NCBI GenBank assembly: GCA_013821525.1
Contig: JACDGR010000094.1
Location: forward strand, 1-5,192
Source: Actinomycetota bacterium
GTDB lineage: Bacteria; Actinomycetota; Thermoleophilia; Gaiellales; Gaiellaceae
Length of the DNA: 5,192 nt
Reading direction: 5' to 3'
The notes below the pieces were generated by a model. That model was not told the origin of the DNA, made no database searches, and saw only the letters and a list, made by a program, of their open reading frames with translations. How positions within the stretch are numbered: position 1 is the first letter of the stretch; the number at the start of each line of letters is the position of its first letter. This document shows positions 1 through 4,977 of this stretch, in pieces. A program made the position numbers and the translations under genes.

Positions 1-150
1 ACCCACGGCGGCCACGGTGGGGGCCACGGCGGAGGAGCCAGGACAAAGAGCCTCGATGAACTAGAGCCGGGGCGCGACCGGCTGAACGACGAAATCGGCC
101 GCCGAGCTGAGGAATCGGTCGAAGCGCTTCGAGCGAGGGTCTCTCACTGA
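1..150 (+). CDS. C-terminal end of an unidentified protein with a His/Gly-rich segment (5'-truncated)
   Basis: The frame starting at base 1 stays open for 49 codons and stops at TGA 148-150; the start lies outside the window. The visible part begins with a Gly-rich stretch holding three regularly spaced histidines (HGGHGGGHGGG, residues 2-12). A strongly charged segment rich in Glu, Arg and Leu follows and is likely a helix ending the protein. About two thirds of third codon positions are G or C, which fits real coding sequence but is not decisive over so short a stretch. I do not recognise the family. Histidine-rich tails often bind metals, and the gene sits just upstream of a copper operon on the same strand. 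However, an independent promoter lies between them, so a copper-related role is only a guess. Confidence 0.55.
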   Translation, partial: THGGHGGGHGGGARTKSLDELEPGRDRLNDEIGRRAEESVEALRARVSH

Positions 151-184
151 GTGCTTGCCAGCAAGCAACGGCGGTGAGAGCCCC
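137..184 (+). terminator. Two-part hairpin across the upstream stop codon; possible terminator
   Basis: CTCTCAC (141-147) pairs perfectly with GTGAGAG (174-180). GGG (137-139) pairs with CCC (182-184) across a single T/C mismatch. Inside, TGCTTGC (152-158) pairs with GCAAGCA (161-167). An asymmetric internal loop (148-151 and 168-173) separates the stems. The TGA of the upstream gene lies in this internal loop. No T-run follows, so it is not a textbook intrinsic terminator. Its position between the upstream gene and the copper promoter suggests a 3'-end or insulating role. Confidence 0.45.
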
Positions 185-229
185 GGCGGCGCGTCAACGA
201 GCCAGGAGTTGCCGCTTAGCAAAATCGGT

Positions 230-258
230 TTGTCTGCGATACCCCCATTGGGTATAAT
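230..258 (+). promoter_or_regulatory. Housekeeping-type promoter of the copZ-copA-csoR operon
   Basis: A perfect -10 box TATAAT sits at 253-258. A -35-like TTGTCT (4 of 6 matches to TTGACA) sits at 230-235, leaving the ideal 17-bp spacer. Transcription would start around 265, giving a leader of about 20 nt before the copZ ATG. The CsoR-type palindrome overlaps the spacer end and the first half of the -10 box, so repressor binding would directly block RNA polymerase. This is a pattern-based prediction. Confidence 0.75.
239..255 (+). promoter_or_regulatory. CsoR-type copper operator
   Basis: ATACCC (239-244) and GGGTAT (250-255) form a perfect 6-bp inverted repeat around a 5-nt centre, CCATT. 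A C/G tract flanked by A/T bases in this way is typical of operators bound by CsoR/RcnR-family repressors. It overlaps the -10 box of the only recognisable promoter of an operon that itself encodes a CsoR with a full copper site. This makes autoregulation the natural reading. Confidence 0.75.
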
Positions 259-274
259 GGAGGGAAGTCGATCC

Positions 275-280
275 AGGAGG
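275..280 (+). promoter_or_regulatory. Strong Shine-Dalgarno site of copZ
   Basis: AGGAGG lies 5 nt before the ATG at 286. It is the best ribosome binding site in the window and fixes the copZ start. Confidence 0.8.
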
Positions 281-285
281 AGCTC

Positions 286-489
286 ATGACCACTCTCACC
301 CTTAGCGTCCCCGATGTCTCTTGCGGACATTGCCGCCAGGCAATCCAAAATGAAGTCCAGTCTCTTCCGGGCGTCGCTTCGGTCGAGGTCGACCTCGACG
401 CGAAGGCCGTCACCGTCGAGGGCGAGCCACTCGACGAAACAGCGATCGTCGCGGCGATCGACGAAGCCGGTTACGAGGTCGCGAGGTAG
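286..489 (+). CDS. copZ: Copper chaperone CopZ (HMA domain protein)
   Basis: This 67-residue cytosolic protein is a single heavy-metal-associated (HMA) domain. Such proteins bind Cu(I) through two cysteines and hand it to CopA, and also deliver copper to the CsoR repressor. The metal motif is C13-G-H-C16 in the first loop, preceded by the first beta strand (residues 3-9). The end GYEVAR is typical of the domain's last strand. The usual Met-x-Cys-x-x-Cys form is replaced by Val-Ser-Cys-Gly-His-Cys, a common variant among actinobacterial CopZ-like proteins. The length is normal for a stand-alone chaperone. The start is fixed by AGGAGG five nt upstream. It is the first gene after the predicted CsoR-controlled promoter, and copA follows 5 nt after its stop. 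The HMA fold and operon context make the assignment firm; copper preference is inferred from the neighbours. Confidence 0.93.
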   Translation: MTTLTLSVPDVSCGHCRQAIQNEVQSLPGVASVEVDLDAKAVTVEGEPLDETAIVAAIDEAGYEVAR

Positions 490-494
490 CACGC

Positions 495-2702
495 ATGGCA
501 GCCGTCGGTGAACCCCCGACCGCGGAGAGTGCTGAGGCTCGCGAGCAGACAACGCTCGTCCTGGAAGGGATGACCTGCGCGAGTTGCGCCTCCCGGATCG
601 AGCGTGCGCTGAACAAGGTCGATGGGGTCGAAGCGACGGTGAACTTCGCGACGGAGACGGCTTCGGTTGCCTACGACGCGACACTTGCATCTCCTGAGCG
701 CCTTGTCGAAGCCGTCGAGCGCGCCGGCTACCACGCCCATCCGACGACCGATCTCTCGGTGCTTGACAAGAACGATCACGATGCGCCGCCGACGCGACTG
801 ATCGCCGCGCTCGTCCTTTCTGTGCCGCTCTTCTTGATGGCAATGATTCCGCCGCTGCAGCTTCGAGGTTGGGAGTGGCTCTCACTCGTGCTCGCGACGC
901 CGGTCGTTTTCTGGAGCGGCGCCGAGTTCCACCGCGCAGCACGTGCAAACGCACGACACGGGGCGGCGAGCATGGACACGCTCGTTTCGATCGGCACGCT
1001 CGCGGCTTGGGGCTGGTCGGCGGTCGTCCTCGTCGGCGGGCTCAACGCGGACAGCTACTTCGAGGTTGCCGCTGTCATCAGCGCGCTCATCCTCCTCGGT
1101 CGCTTCTTCGAAGCGCGCGCGAAGCGTCGCTCGGGCGCCGCCATCCGTGCGCTGCTCGAACTTGGCGCCAAGGAAGCGCGCGTCTTGGCGGACGGGGTTG
1201 AGACGCTCGTACCGGTTGAGCAGCTTCATCCCGATGATCTTTTCGTCGTTCGGCCGGGCGAAAAGATCGCGACCGACGGTGTCGTCGTCGAGGGAGATTC
1301 AGCGATCGATCAGTCTCTGCTGACTGGCGAGCCGGTGCCAGTCGAGGTGGGCCCTGGGACGAGCGTTGCTGGTGCAACGATCAACACCTCCGGACGTCTC
1401 ATCGTTCGCGCGACGCATGTCGGCGCCGATACGGCGCTCGCCCAAATTGCCCGCCTCGTCGAACAGGCTCAAGCCGGGAAGGCCGACGTGCAGCGGCTCG
1501 CCGATCGCGTCTCAGCGATCTTCGTTCCGATCGTGATCGGGATCGCGCTTCTGACGCTCGCAGGCTGGCTGATCGCCGGTACAGGTGCCTCTGCCGCCTT
1601 CACCGCGGCGGTTGCTGTGTTGATCATCGCCTGTCCCTGCGCGATGGGACTAGCCACGCCGACCGCGCTGATGGTCGGAACCGGCCGCGGCGCGCAGCTA
1701 GGAATCCTGATCAAGGGCCCGGAAGTGTTGGAGCAGACCCGGCGGATCTCCACCATCCTCCTCGACAAAACCGGCACGATCACCGAAGGCCGGATGCAGC
1801 TCGTCGATGCGTTTCCTGCTGGAGTCGAGCGCGGCGAGCTTCTTCGCCTCGCCGGTGCCGCTGAGGCGGGAAGCGAGCACCCGCTCGCGCAGGCTGTCGC
1901 GCGTGCCGCCGCAGCGGAGGATGAGACGCTTCCGGCGCTCGCGGACTTCCGTAACCATGCCGGACTCGGGATCGAGGCGCTCGTGGAGAGCCGCGCCGTG
2001 CTCGTCGGTCGCCCAAGCTTTCTTCGGGAGTGGGGAATCGAGCTTCCCGCGGACGCGCGCGACTGGCAGGCGCGACAGGAGGAGAGGGGCGAGACCGTGA
2101 TCGCTTGCGCATGGGACGGCGTCTTCCGAGGCCTGCTCACACTCGCCGACGCCGTGAAGCCAACCTCCGCTGAAGCAATCCGCGAGCTGAAAGCGCTTGG
2201 TCTCCATCCGATTCTTCTCACCGGGGACAACGAGCGCGCTGCGCGCGCAATTGCAGCTGAGGTCGGGATCGAAGAGGTGCGCGCCGAGGTACTTCCGTCG
2301 GAGAAGGCCTTCGAAGTCAGGCGGCTTCAGGAAGCGGGCGCGTCCGTGGCGATGGTCGGCGACGGCGTGAACGATGCGCCGGCGCTCGCGCAGGCAGACC
2401 TCGGGCTCGCGATCGGCACCGGCACCGACGTTGCAATTGAAGCCTCCGACCTGACGCTCGTCTCCGGAGACCTACGTGCAGCGGCCGATGCGATCCGTCT
2501 GGCGCGCCAGACGCTTGCAACGATCAAAGGGAACCTCTTCTGGGCTTTCGCCTACAACGTCGCGGCGATCCCGCTCGCCGTTGCCGGCCTTCTGAACCCG
2601 ATCATCGCCGCAGCCGCGATGGCCGCCTCAAGCATCTTTGTCGTTTCGAATAGCCTGCGGCTGCGGCGCTTCCGCACCGAGAGAGAGGACGGGAGCAGAT
2701 GA
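495..2702 (+). CDS. copA: Cu+-exporting P1B-type ATPase CopA
   Basis: This 735-residue inner-membrane pump uses ATP to expel Cu(I) from the cytoplasm. One N-terminal HMA domain (about 19-82) carries GMTCASC at 25-31. Four membrane segments follow (about 102-121, 127-145, 161-182, 187-205). The actuator domain has the TGE loop at 277-279. Two segments come next (about 340-388), the second with the ion-site motif C380-P-C382. The P-domain has D424-K-T-G-T with the phosphorylated Asp424. The N-domain has S460-E-H-P463, whose His contacts ATP. The hinge has TGDN (576-579) and GDGVND (622-627). The last two segments hold Y687-N688 and M709-x-x-S712-S713. CPC plus YN plus MxxSS is the P1B-1 signature, specifying Cu(I) (or Ag(I)) rather than Zn, Cd or Co. 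The length is usual and no key residue is missing. The start has GAGG (483-486) 8 nt upstream, inside the end of copZ. The stop overlaps csoR by 4 nt, so the three proteins should be made together. Confidence 0.96.
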   Translation: MAAVGEPPTAESAEAREQTTLVLEGMTCASCASRIERALNKVDGVEATVNFATETASVAYDATLASPERLVEAVERAGYHAHPTTDLSVLDKNDHDAPPTRLIAALVLSVPLFLMAMIPPLQLRGWEWLSLVLATPVVFWSGAEFHRAARANARHGAASMDTLVSIGTLAAWGWSAVVLVGGLNADSYFEVAAVISALILLGRFFEARAKRRSGAAIRALLELGAKEARVLADGVETLVPVEQLHPDDLFVVRPGEKIATDGVVVEGDSAIDQSLLTGEPVPVEVGPGTSVAGATINTSGRLIVRATHVGADTALAQIARLVEQAQAGKADVQRLADRVSAIFVPIVIGIALLTLAGWLIAGTGASAAFTAAVAVLIIACPCAMGLATPTALMVGTGRGAQLGILIKGPEVLEQTRRISTILLDKTGTITEGRMQLVDAFPAGVERGELLRLAGAAEAGSEHPLAQAVARAAAAEDETLPALADFRNHAGLGIEALVESRAVLVGRPSFLREWGIELPADARDWQARQEERGETVIACAWDGVFRGLLTLADAVKPTSAEAIRELKALGLHPILLTGDNERAARAIAAEVGIEEVRAEVLPSEKAFEVRRLQEAGASVAMVGDGVNDAPALAQADLGLAIGTGTDVAIEASDLTLVSGDLRAAADAIRLARQTLATIKGNLFWAFAYNVAAIPLAVAGLLNPIIAAAAMAASSIFVVSNSLRLRRFRTEREDGSR

Positions 2703-3013
2703 GCGCTACCGAAAAGCAGGTCAGCCACTACGGCTACCACGACCAGAAGGACTCGCTCGTCAAGCGCCTACATCGCATCGAGGGTCAGGTACGCGGCATC
2801 GAGAAGATGGTCGTCGACGATCGCTACTGCATCGACATCCTCACCCAGATTGGCGCTGTGACAACCGCGCTCGAGAGCCTCGGCTTCCAGATTCTCGACG
2901 GGCACGTCAAGCACTGCGTCGCGGGCGCACTCGCATCGGGTGATGAGGCTGACGCGCAGGCGAAGTCCGACGAACTGCTCGAAGCGGTCAAGCGCTTCTC
3001 GAAGGTGAGGTAG
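2699..3013 (+). CDS. csoR: Copper-sensing transcriptional repressor CsoR
   Basis: This 104-residue all-helical DNA-binding protein belongs to the CsoR/RcnR family. Apo-CsoR binds C/G-tract operators; Cu(I) binding releases it. The family core runs from RLHRIEGQVRGIEKMV (23-38) through ILTQIGAVTTALE. The copper ligands are Cys44, His69 and Cys73. Their spacing (25 and 4) equals that of the Mycobacterium tuberculosis Cys36-His61-Cys65 site, and Tyr43 matches the second-shell Tyr before the first Cys. This Cys-His-Cys set separates CsoR from RcnR (Ni/Co), FrmR (formaldehyde) and CstR (persulfide). The N-terminal HYGYHDQKD (10-18) resembles the tail of Streptomyces CsoR. The ATG overlaps the copA stop as ATGA, implying translational coupling, with a modest GGGAG just upstream. 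Its probable target is the palindrome at 239-255, giving negative autoregulation. It is the last gene of the operon, before the terminator hairpin at 3171. Confidence 0.95.
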   Translation: MSATEKQVSHYGYHDQKDSLVKRLHRIEGQVRGIEKMVVDDRYCIDILTQIGAVTTALESLGFQILDGHVKHCVAGALASGDEADAQAKSDELLEAVKRFSKVR

Positions 3014-3170
3014 CCCGATTTCCCTCGTACGAACACCATCCACTCCTGCCACTCGGGCTCTCGGGCTCGACGAGGTCGCCGAGCTTGCAACCGAGCAAAC
3101 GCGCAGTTCTGGTCCCGGCTGCGCCGGCCGGATGGCCTTCCTCGTGCTAGCGCTTCACTAGACACGAATG

Positions 3171-3203
3171 GCTTCTCCGCCGCCCGGCGGAGAAGCTTGG
3201 TTT
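3171..3203 (+). terminator. Intrinsic terminator of the copper operon
   Basis: GCTTCTCCGCC (3171-3181) and GGCGGAGAAGC (3186-3196) form a perfect 11-bp stem with a four-base loop. The T-rich stretch TTGGTTT follows on the plus strand, and further T's continue beyond it. It lies about 160 nt after the csoR stop, with no gene in between. The U-tract is broken by two G's, so efficiency may be moderate. The stem could also stop transcription arriving from the tRNA on the other strand. Confidence 0.75.
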
Positions 3204-3218
3204 GTGTTGCCTCAGTAG

Positions 3219-3241
3219 AAAACTACTCACTGGACGTGAGT
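3219..3241 (-). terminator. Probable terminator downstream of tRNA-Ala
   Basis: Read on the minus strand, ACTCAC and GTGAGT (3236-3241 and 3225-3230) form a 6-bp stem with a 5-nt loop. Two nucleotides later comes a run of four U's (AAAA at 3219-3222 on the plus strand). It lies about 18 nt past the tRNA 3' end, where a tRNA terminator is expected. A further 6-bp complementary pair, GCCTCA (3209-3214) and TGAGGC (3247-3252), could extend the structure. The short stem limits confidence. Confidence 0.5.
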
Positions 3242-3258
3242 TCGGGTGAGGCAGGCAA

Positions 3259-3331
3259 TGGAGCGTATCGGGATCGAACCGATGACCTCCGCCTTGCAAA
3301 GGCGGCGCTCTCCCAGCTGAGCTAACGCCCC
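3259..3331 (-). tRNA. tRNA-Ala (anticodon UGC)
   Basis: The reverse complement folds into a complete 73-nt cloverleaf. The acceptor stem is GGGGCGT with ACGCTCC, and it contains the G3:U70 pair that identifies alanine tRNAs to alanyl-tRNA synthetase. The D-arm is GCTC/GAGC. The anticodon stem CCGCC/GGCGG encloses the loop TTTGCAA, giving anticodon UGC, which reads GCA and other GCN codons. The T-arm is ATCGG/CCGAT with the loop TTCGATC. The discriminator base is A. The three bases after it are TTG, so CCA is not encoded and must be added by CCA-adding enzyme, as is common in actinobacteria. There is no intron or abnormal arm. A weak -10-like TAGACT lies upstream on the minus strand (3342-3347), but I see no convincing -35 box. 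Confidence 0.97.
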
Positions 3332-3360
3332 GAGCGGGCGCAGTCTATCCGCCACAGACG

Positions 3361-3387
3361 CCGGAGCGCCCTTCGCAGGGCGCCCGG
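3361..3387 (-). terminator. Strong GC hairpin at the end of the minus-strand gene cluster
   Basis: GCGCCCT (3366-3372) pairs with AGGGCGC (3377-3383) around a four-base loop. CCGG (3361-3364) pairs with CCGG (3384-3387), leaving one bulged A (3365), so the stem totals 11 bp. It begins about 22 nt beyond the stop of the small minus-strand gene ending at 3410 and sits upstream of the tRNA. No U-run follows on the minus strand. It is therefore either a U-less terminator or an mRNA 3'-end stabiliser. Confidence 0.5.
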
Positions 3388-3409
3388 GTCGTGCTCGTTG
3401 CCGCGGGCT

Positions 3410-3652
3410 CTAGGCCGCGCGGGAGAGGCGCTCTTCCTGACGCGCCCTCTGGATGATCACGTCACGGTCGCCGAAGCGAAGCATGGCGCGCGCGTTGCGC
3501 TGCTCATCCCAGAGCTGCGCGATCTGCTCCTCGAGCTCCAGATGCTCGGCCTTGAGCGTCGCGTCGAACCCCTGGGACAACGCCCGCATGACATCGATTC
3601 GACGTTCGGACAGGCTGTCGATCTCCTGCTTGATCTGATCTAGCGTTCGCAT
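3410..3652 (-). CDS. Small charged helical protein, function unknown
   Basis: This 80-residue protein has no signal peptide or membrane segment. It is dominated by charged residues and heptad-like Leu/Ile spacing (IKQEIDSL, LELEEQIAQLWDEQRNARAML), suggesting a helical hairpin or short coiled coil. A distinctive segment, RFGDRDVIIQRARQEERL, ends the protein. I do not recognise the family with confidence; the general look recalls small actinobacterial DUF proteins with a Leu-Trp-Asp-Glu core. The ATG at 3652 was chosen because high G/C at third positions begins near it. Its AGGAG is only 1 nt away, which is unusually close. An in-frame GTG at 3697, 9 nt after the rhomboid stop and with AAGGA upstream, would give 95 residues and cannot be excluded. 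It is the last gene of the minus-strand cluster. It could be co-transcribed with the rhomboid gene. Confidence 0.75.
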   Translation of the reverse strand: MRTLDQIKQEIDSLSERRIDVMRALSQGFDATLKAEHLELEEQIAQLWDEQRNARAMLRFGDRDVIIQRARQEERLSRAA

Positions 3653-3706
3653 ACTCCTGAAAACGCTGGACAAAGGTTCGCTATTCCAGGTTGGCACCGA
3701 TCCTTT

Positions 3707-4411
3707 TCATCGCCGTCGACGGTGCCCGCGGGCCGGCAGGGGAGTGCGTCGCTGGAACACCTTGACGGCCAGGGCGCCGAAGACGAAACCGCCCACGTGG
3801 GCTGCGAACGCGACTCCGCCGCCGCTACCTGGATGCGTCATCGAGAAGCCGCTCTGCCAGAGCTGGAAGACGAACCAGAAGCCGAGAAAGACGAAGGCGG
3901 AGATGGGGAGTGGGATGAAGCCGAAGACCAGGGTGACGACCCGAGCGTGGGGCAGGAGGACGAGGTAGGCGCCGAGCACGCCGGCGATCGCGCCACTCGC
4001 ACCGACCGTCGGGATGCTCGCGGCGCCCGCTCCGGCGTAGTGAAGGGTCACCCACGTCTGGGCGAGCGCGGCGACGATTCCGGAGGTGAGGTAGAAGACG
4101 AGGTAGCCGAGCCGGCCCATCACGTCCTCGACATTGTTGCCAAAGATGAAGAGGAACAGCATGTTGCCGAGGACGTGCAGCCAGCTCGTGTGCAGGAACA
4201 TGCCCGAGAAGACACCCTCCTCCCAGGGAACGTGATCTCGCGCCGCGGCGATGCAAGGGCCGCTGACTGCGCAGGGATAGAACGCGTAGTGGTCGATCCG
4301 CGCGCCGCGCGAGCCGAGCTCCCAGAGCCACGCGACGAAGTTCGCGACGATCAACCCGTAGGTGACGATCGCAAGCCGGCGGGTGGGGATGTTGTCGAAG
4401 AGCGGCAGCAT
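3707..4411 (-). CDS. Rhomboid-family intramembrane serine protease
   Basis: This 234-residue polytopic membrane protein should cleave transmembrane helices of other proteins near the membrane surface. The first membrane segment is about 13-32. A long extracytoplasmic loop contains Cys47 and Cys53. The segment with FLHTSWLHVLGNMLFLFIFG holds the H79-x-x-x-N83 motif (Asn stabilises the oxyanion). Next comes G137-A-S139-G140 with the catalytic Ser139, and later the AHVGG segment (204-208) with the catalytic His205. Six membrane segments and this length are normal for bacterial rhomboids, and the catalytic dyad is intact. The Arg-rich C-terminus (about 221-234) is likely cytosolic. The ATG lies 3 nt after the stop of the sigma factor gene and has no strong ribosome binding site, so translation is probably coupled. 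Substrates cannot be read from sequence. The neighbouring sigma gene makes an anti-sigma or other regulatory membrane protein a conceivable substrate, but that is inference. Confidence 0.92.
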   Translation of the reverse strand: MLPLFDNIPTRRLAIVTYGLIVANFVAWLWELGSRGARIDHYAFYPCAVSGPCIAAARDHVPWEEGVFSGMFLHTSWLHVLGNMLFLFIFGNNVEDVMGRLGYLVFYLTSGIVAALAQTWVTLHYAGAGAASIPTVGASGAIAGVLGAYLVLLPHARVVTLVFGFIPLPISAFVFLGFWFVFQLWQSGFSMTHPGSGGGVAFAAHVGGFVFGALAVKVFQRRTPLPARGHRRRR

Positions 4412-4414
4412 CGA

Positions 4415-4960
4415 TCAAGCGAACTGCTGCTCGCCGAGGAGCTCTCGCAACCGGCCGAGCGCGGCGAACATGCGACTCTTGATCGTGCCGAGCGGTACGC
4501 CGAGGCGCTCGGCGAGCTCGGACTGCGAGAGCCCGCCGTAGTAGGCGAGCTCAAGGGCCTGCCGCTGATCGTCGGGCAGCTGGGCGAGCGCGCCCTGGAC
4601 GGCTCGCCGCTGCTCACGCAGCTCAGCTGTCTCGTCGGTCGCGTCGCCGGCGGCGACCGGCACATCCTCCAGCGAGTCGGCGCGACGGCGCTCTTCGCGG
4701 CGCACGACGTCGACCGCACGCCGGTGGACGAGCGTCAGGAGCCAGGTGGACGCTGAGCCGCGTGCGGGGTCGAACGCCGCGGCGGTTCGCCAGGCAGCGA
4801 GAAAGGCGTCCTGCACGGCGTCCTGGGCGAGCGAGGCGTCCCGCAGGATGCGAAACGCGACGCCGTACGCAACGCCGCCGAAGCGGTCGTAAAGCGCTGC
4901 GAGCGCCTGTTCGTCGCCGCGTGCGATTGCTGCGAGTAGATCGTCGTCTGCGTCCGGCAC
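4415..4960 (-). CDS. ECF RNA polymerase sigma factor, SigK-like
   Basis: This is a 181-residue alternative sigma factor that directs RNA polymerase to a stress or envelope regulon. Sigma region 2 covers about 20-92, with DAVQDAFLAAWR (47-58) and the DNA-melting segment GSASTWLLTLVHRRAVDVVR (68-87). A linker of some 35 residues follows, and then sigma region 4 (about 120-175) with ELAYYGGLSQSELAERLG and GTIKSRM, a helix-turn-helix that reads the -35 element. The segments LTLVHRRAVD and ELAYYGGL closely resemble mycobacterial SigK. The GTG at 4960 gives the usual ECF length. The next upstream in-frame start would overlap the preceding gene by about 90 nt and add an atypical Arg-rich tail. No strong ribosome binding site precedes the GTG, which lies 17 nt after the previous stop, so coupling is likely. 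SigK-type genes are usually followed by an anti-sigma (RskA-like) gene; here a rhomboid gene follows. Confidence 0.92.
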   Translation of the reverse strand: MPDADDDLLAAIARGDEQALAALYDRFGGVAYGVAFRILRDASLAQDAVQDAFLAAWRTAAAFDPARGSASTWLLTLVHRRAVDVVRREERRRADSLEDVPVAAGDATDETAELREQRRAVQGALAQLPDDQRQALELAYYGGLSQSELAERLGVPLGTIKSRMFAALGRLRELLGEQQFA

Positions 4961-4977
4961 TGCCCGATCGTACGCGC

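Noticed and set aside
4..38. Repetitive GGCCACGG-like bases at the window start
   Set aside because: They are explained by codons for the Gly/His-rich protein segment, with no evidence of an independent DNA repeat.
61..954. 297-codon minus-strand open frame opposite copZ and the start of copA
   Set aside because: It is an Arg/Ser/Pro-rich translation without domain features and lies antisense to two clear genes; it reflects high GC content.
1469..2230. 253-codon minus-strand open frame opposite copA
   Set aside because: It is Ser/Ala/Arg-rich with no recognisable domain and entirely within the copA catalytic region.
3052..3067. Tandem 8-bp duplication CTCGGGCT x2 after csoR
   Set aside because: It has only two short copies in GC-rich intergenic DNA, with no further repeat units and no sign of function.
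3014..3170. Possible small gene between csoR and the terminator
   Set aside because: The open stretches lack a start codon with a ribosome binding site, and the translations show no recognisable pattern.
3398..3643. 81-codon plus-strand open frame
   Set aside because: It is antisense to the small helical protein, which has better codon bias and fits the minus-strand gene cluster; no ribosome binding site or recognisable domain supports the plus-strand frame.
3722..4756. 344-codon plus-strand open frame
   Set aside because: It is antisense to the rhomboid and sigma genes, whose catalytic and DNA-binding motifs are unmistakable. The plus-strand product is a low-complexity Glu/Asp/Arg/Gly-rich translation.
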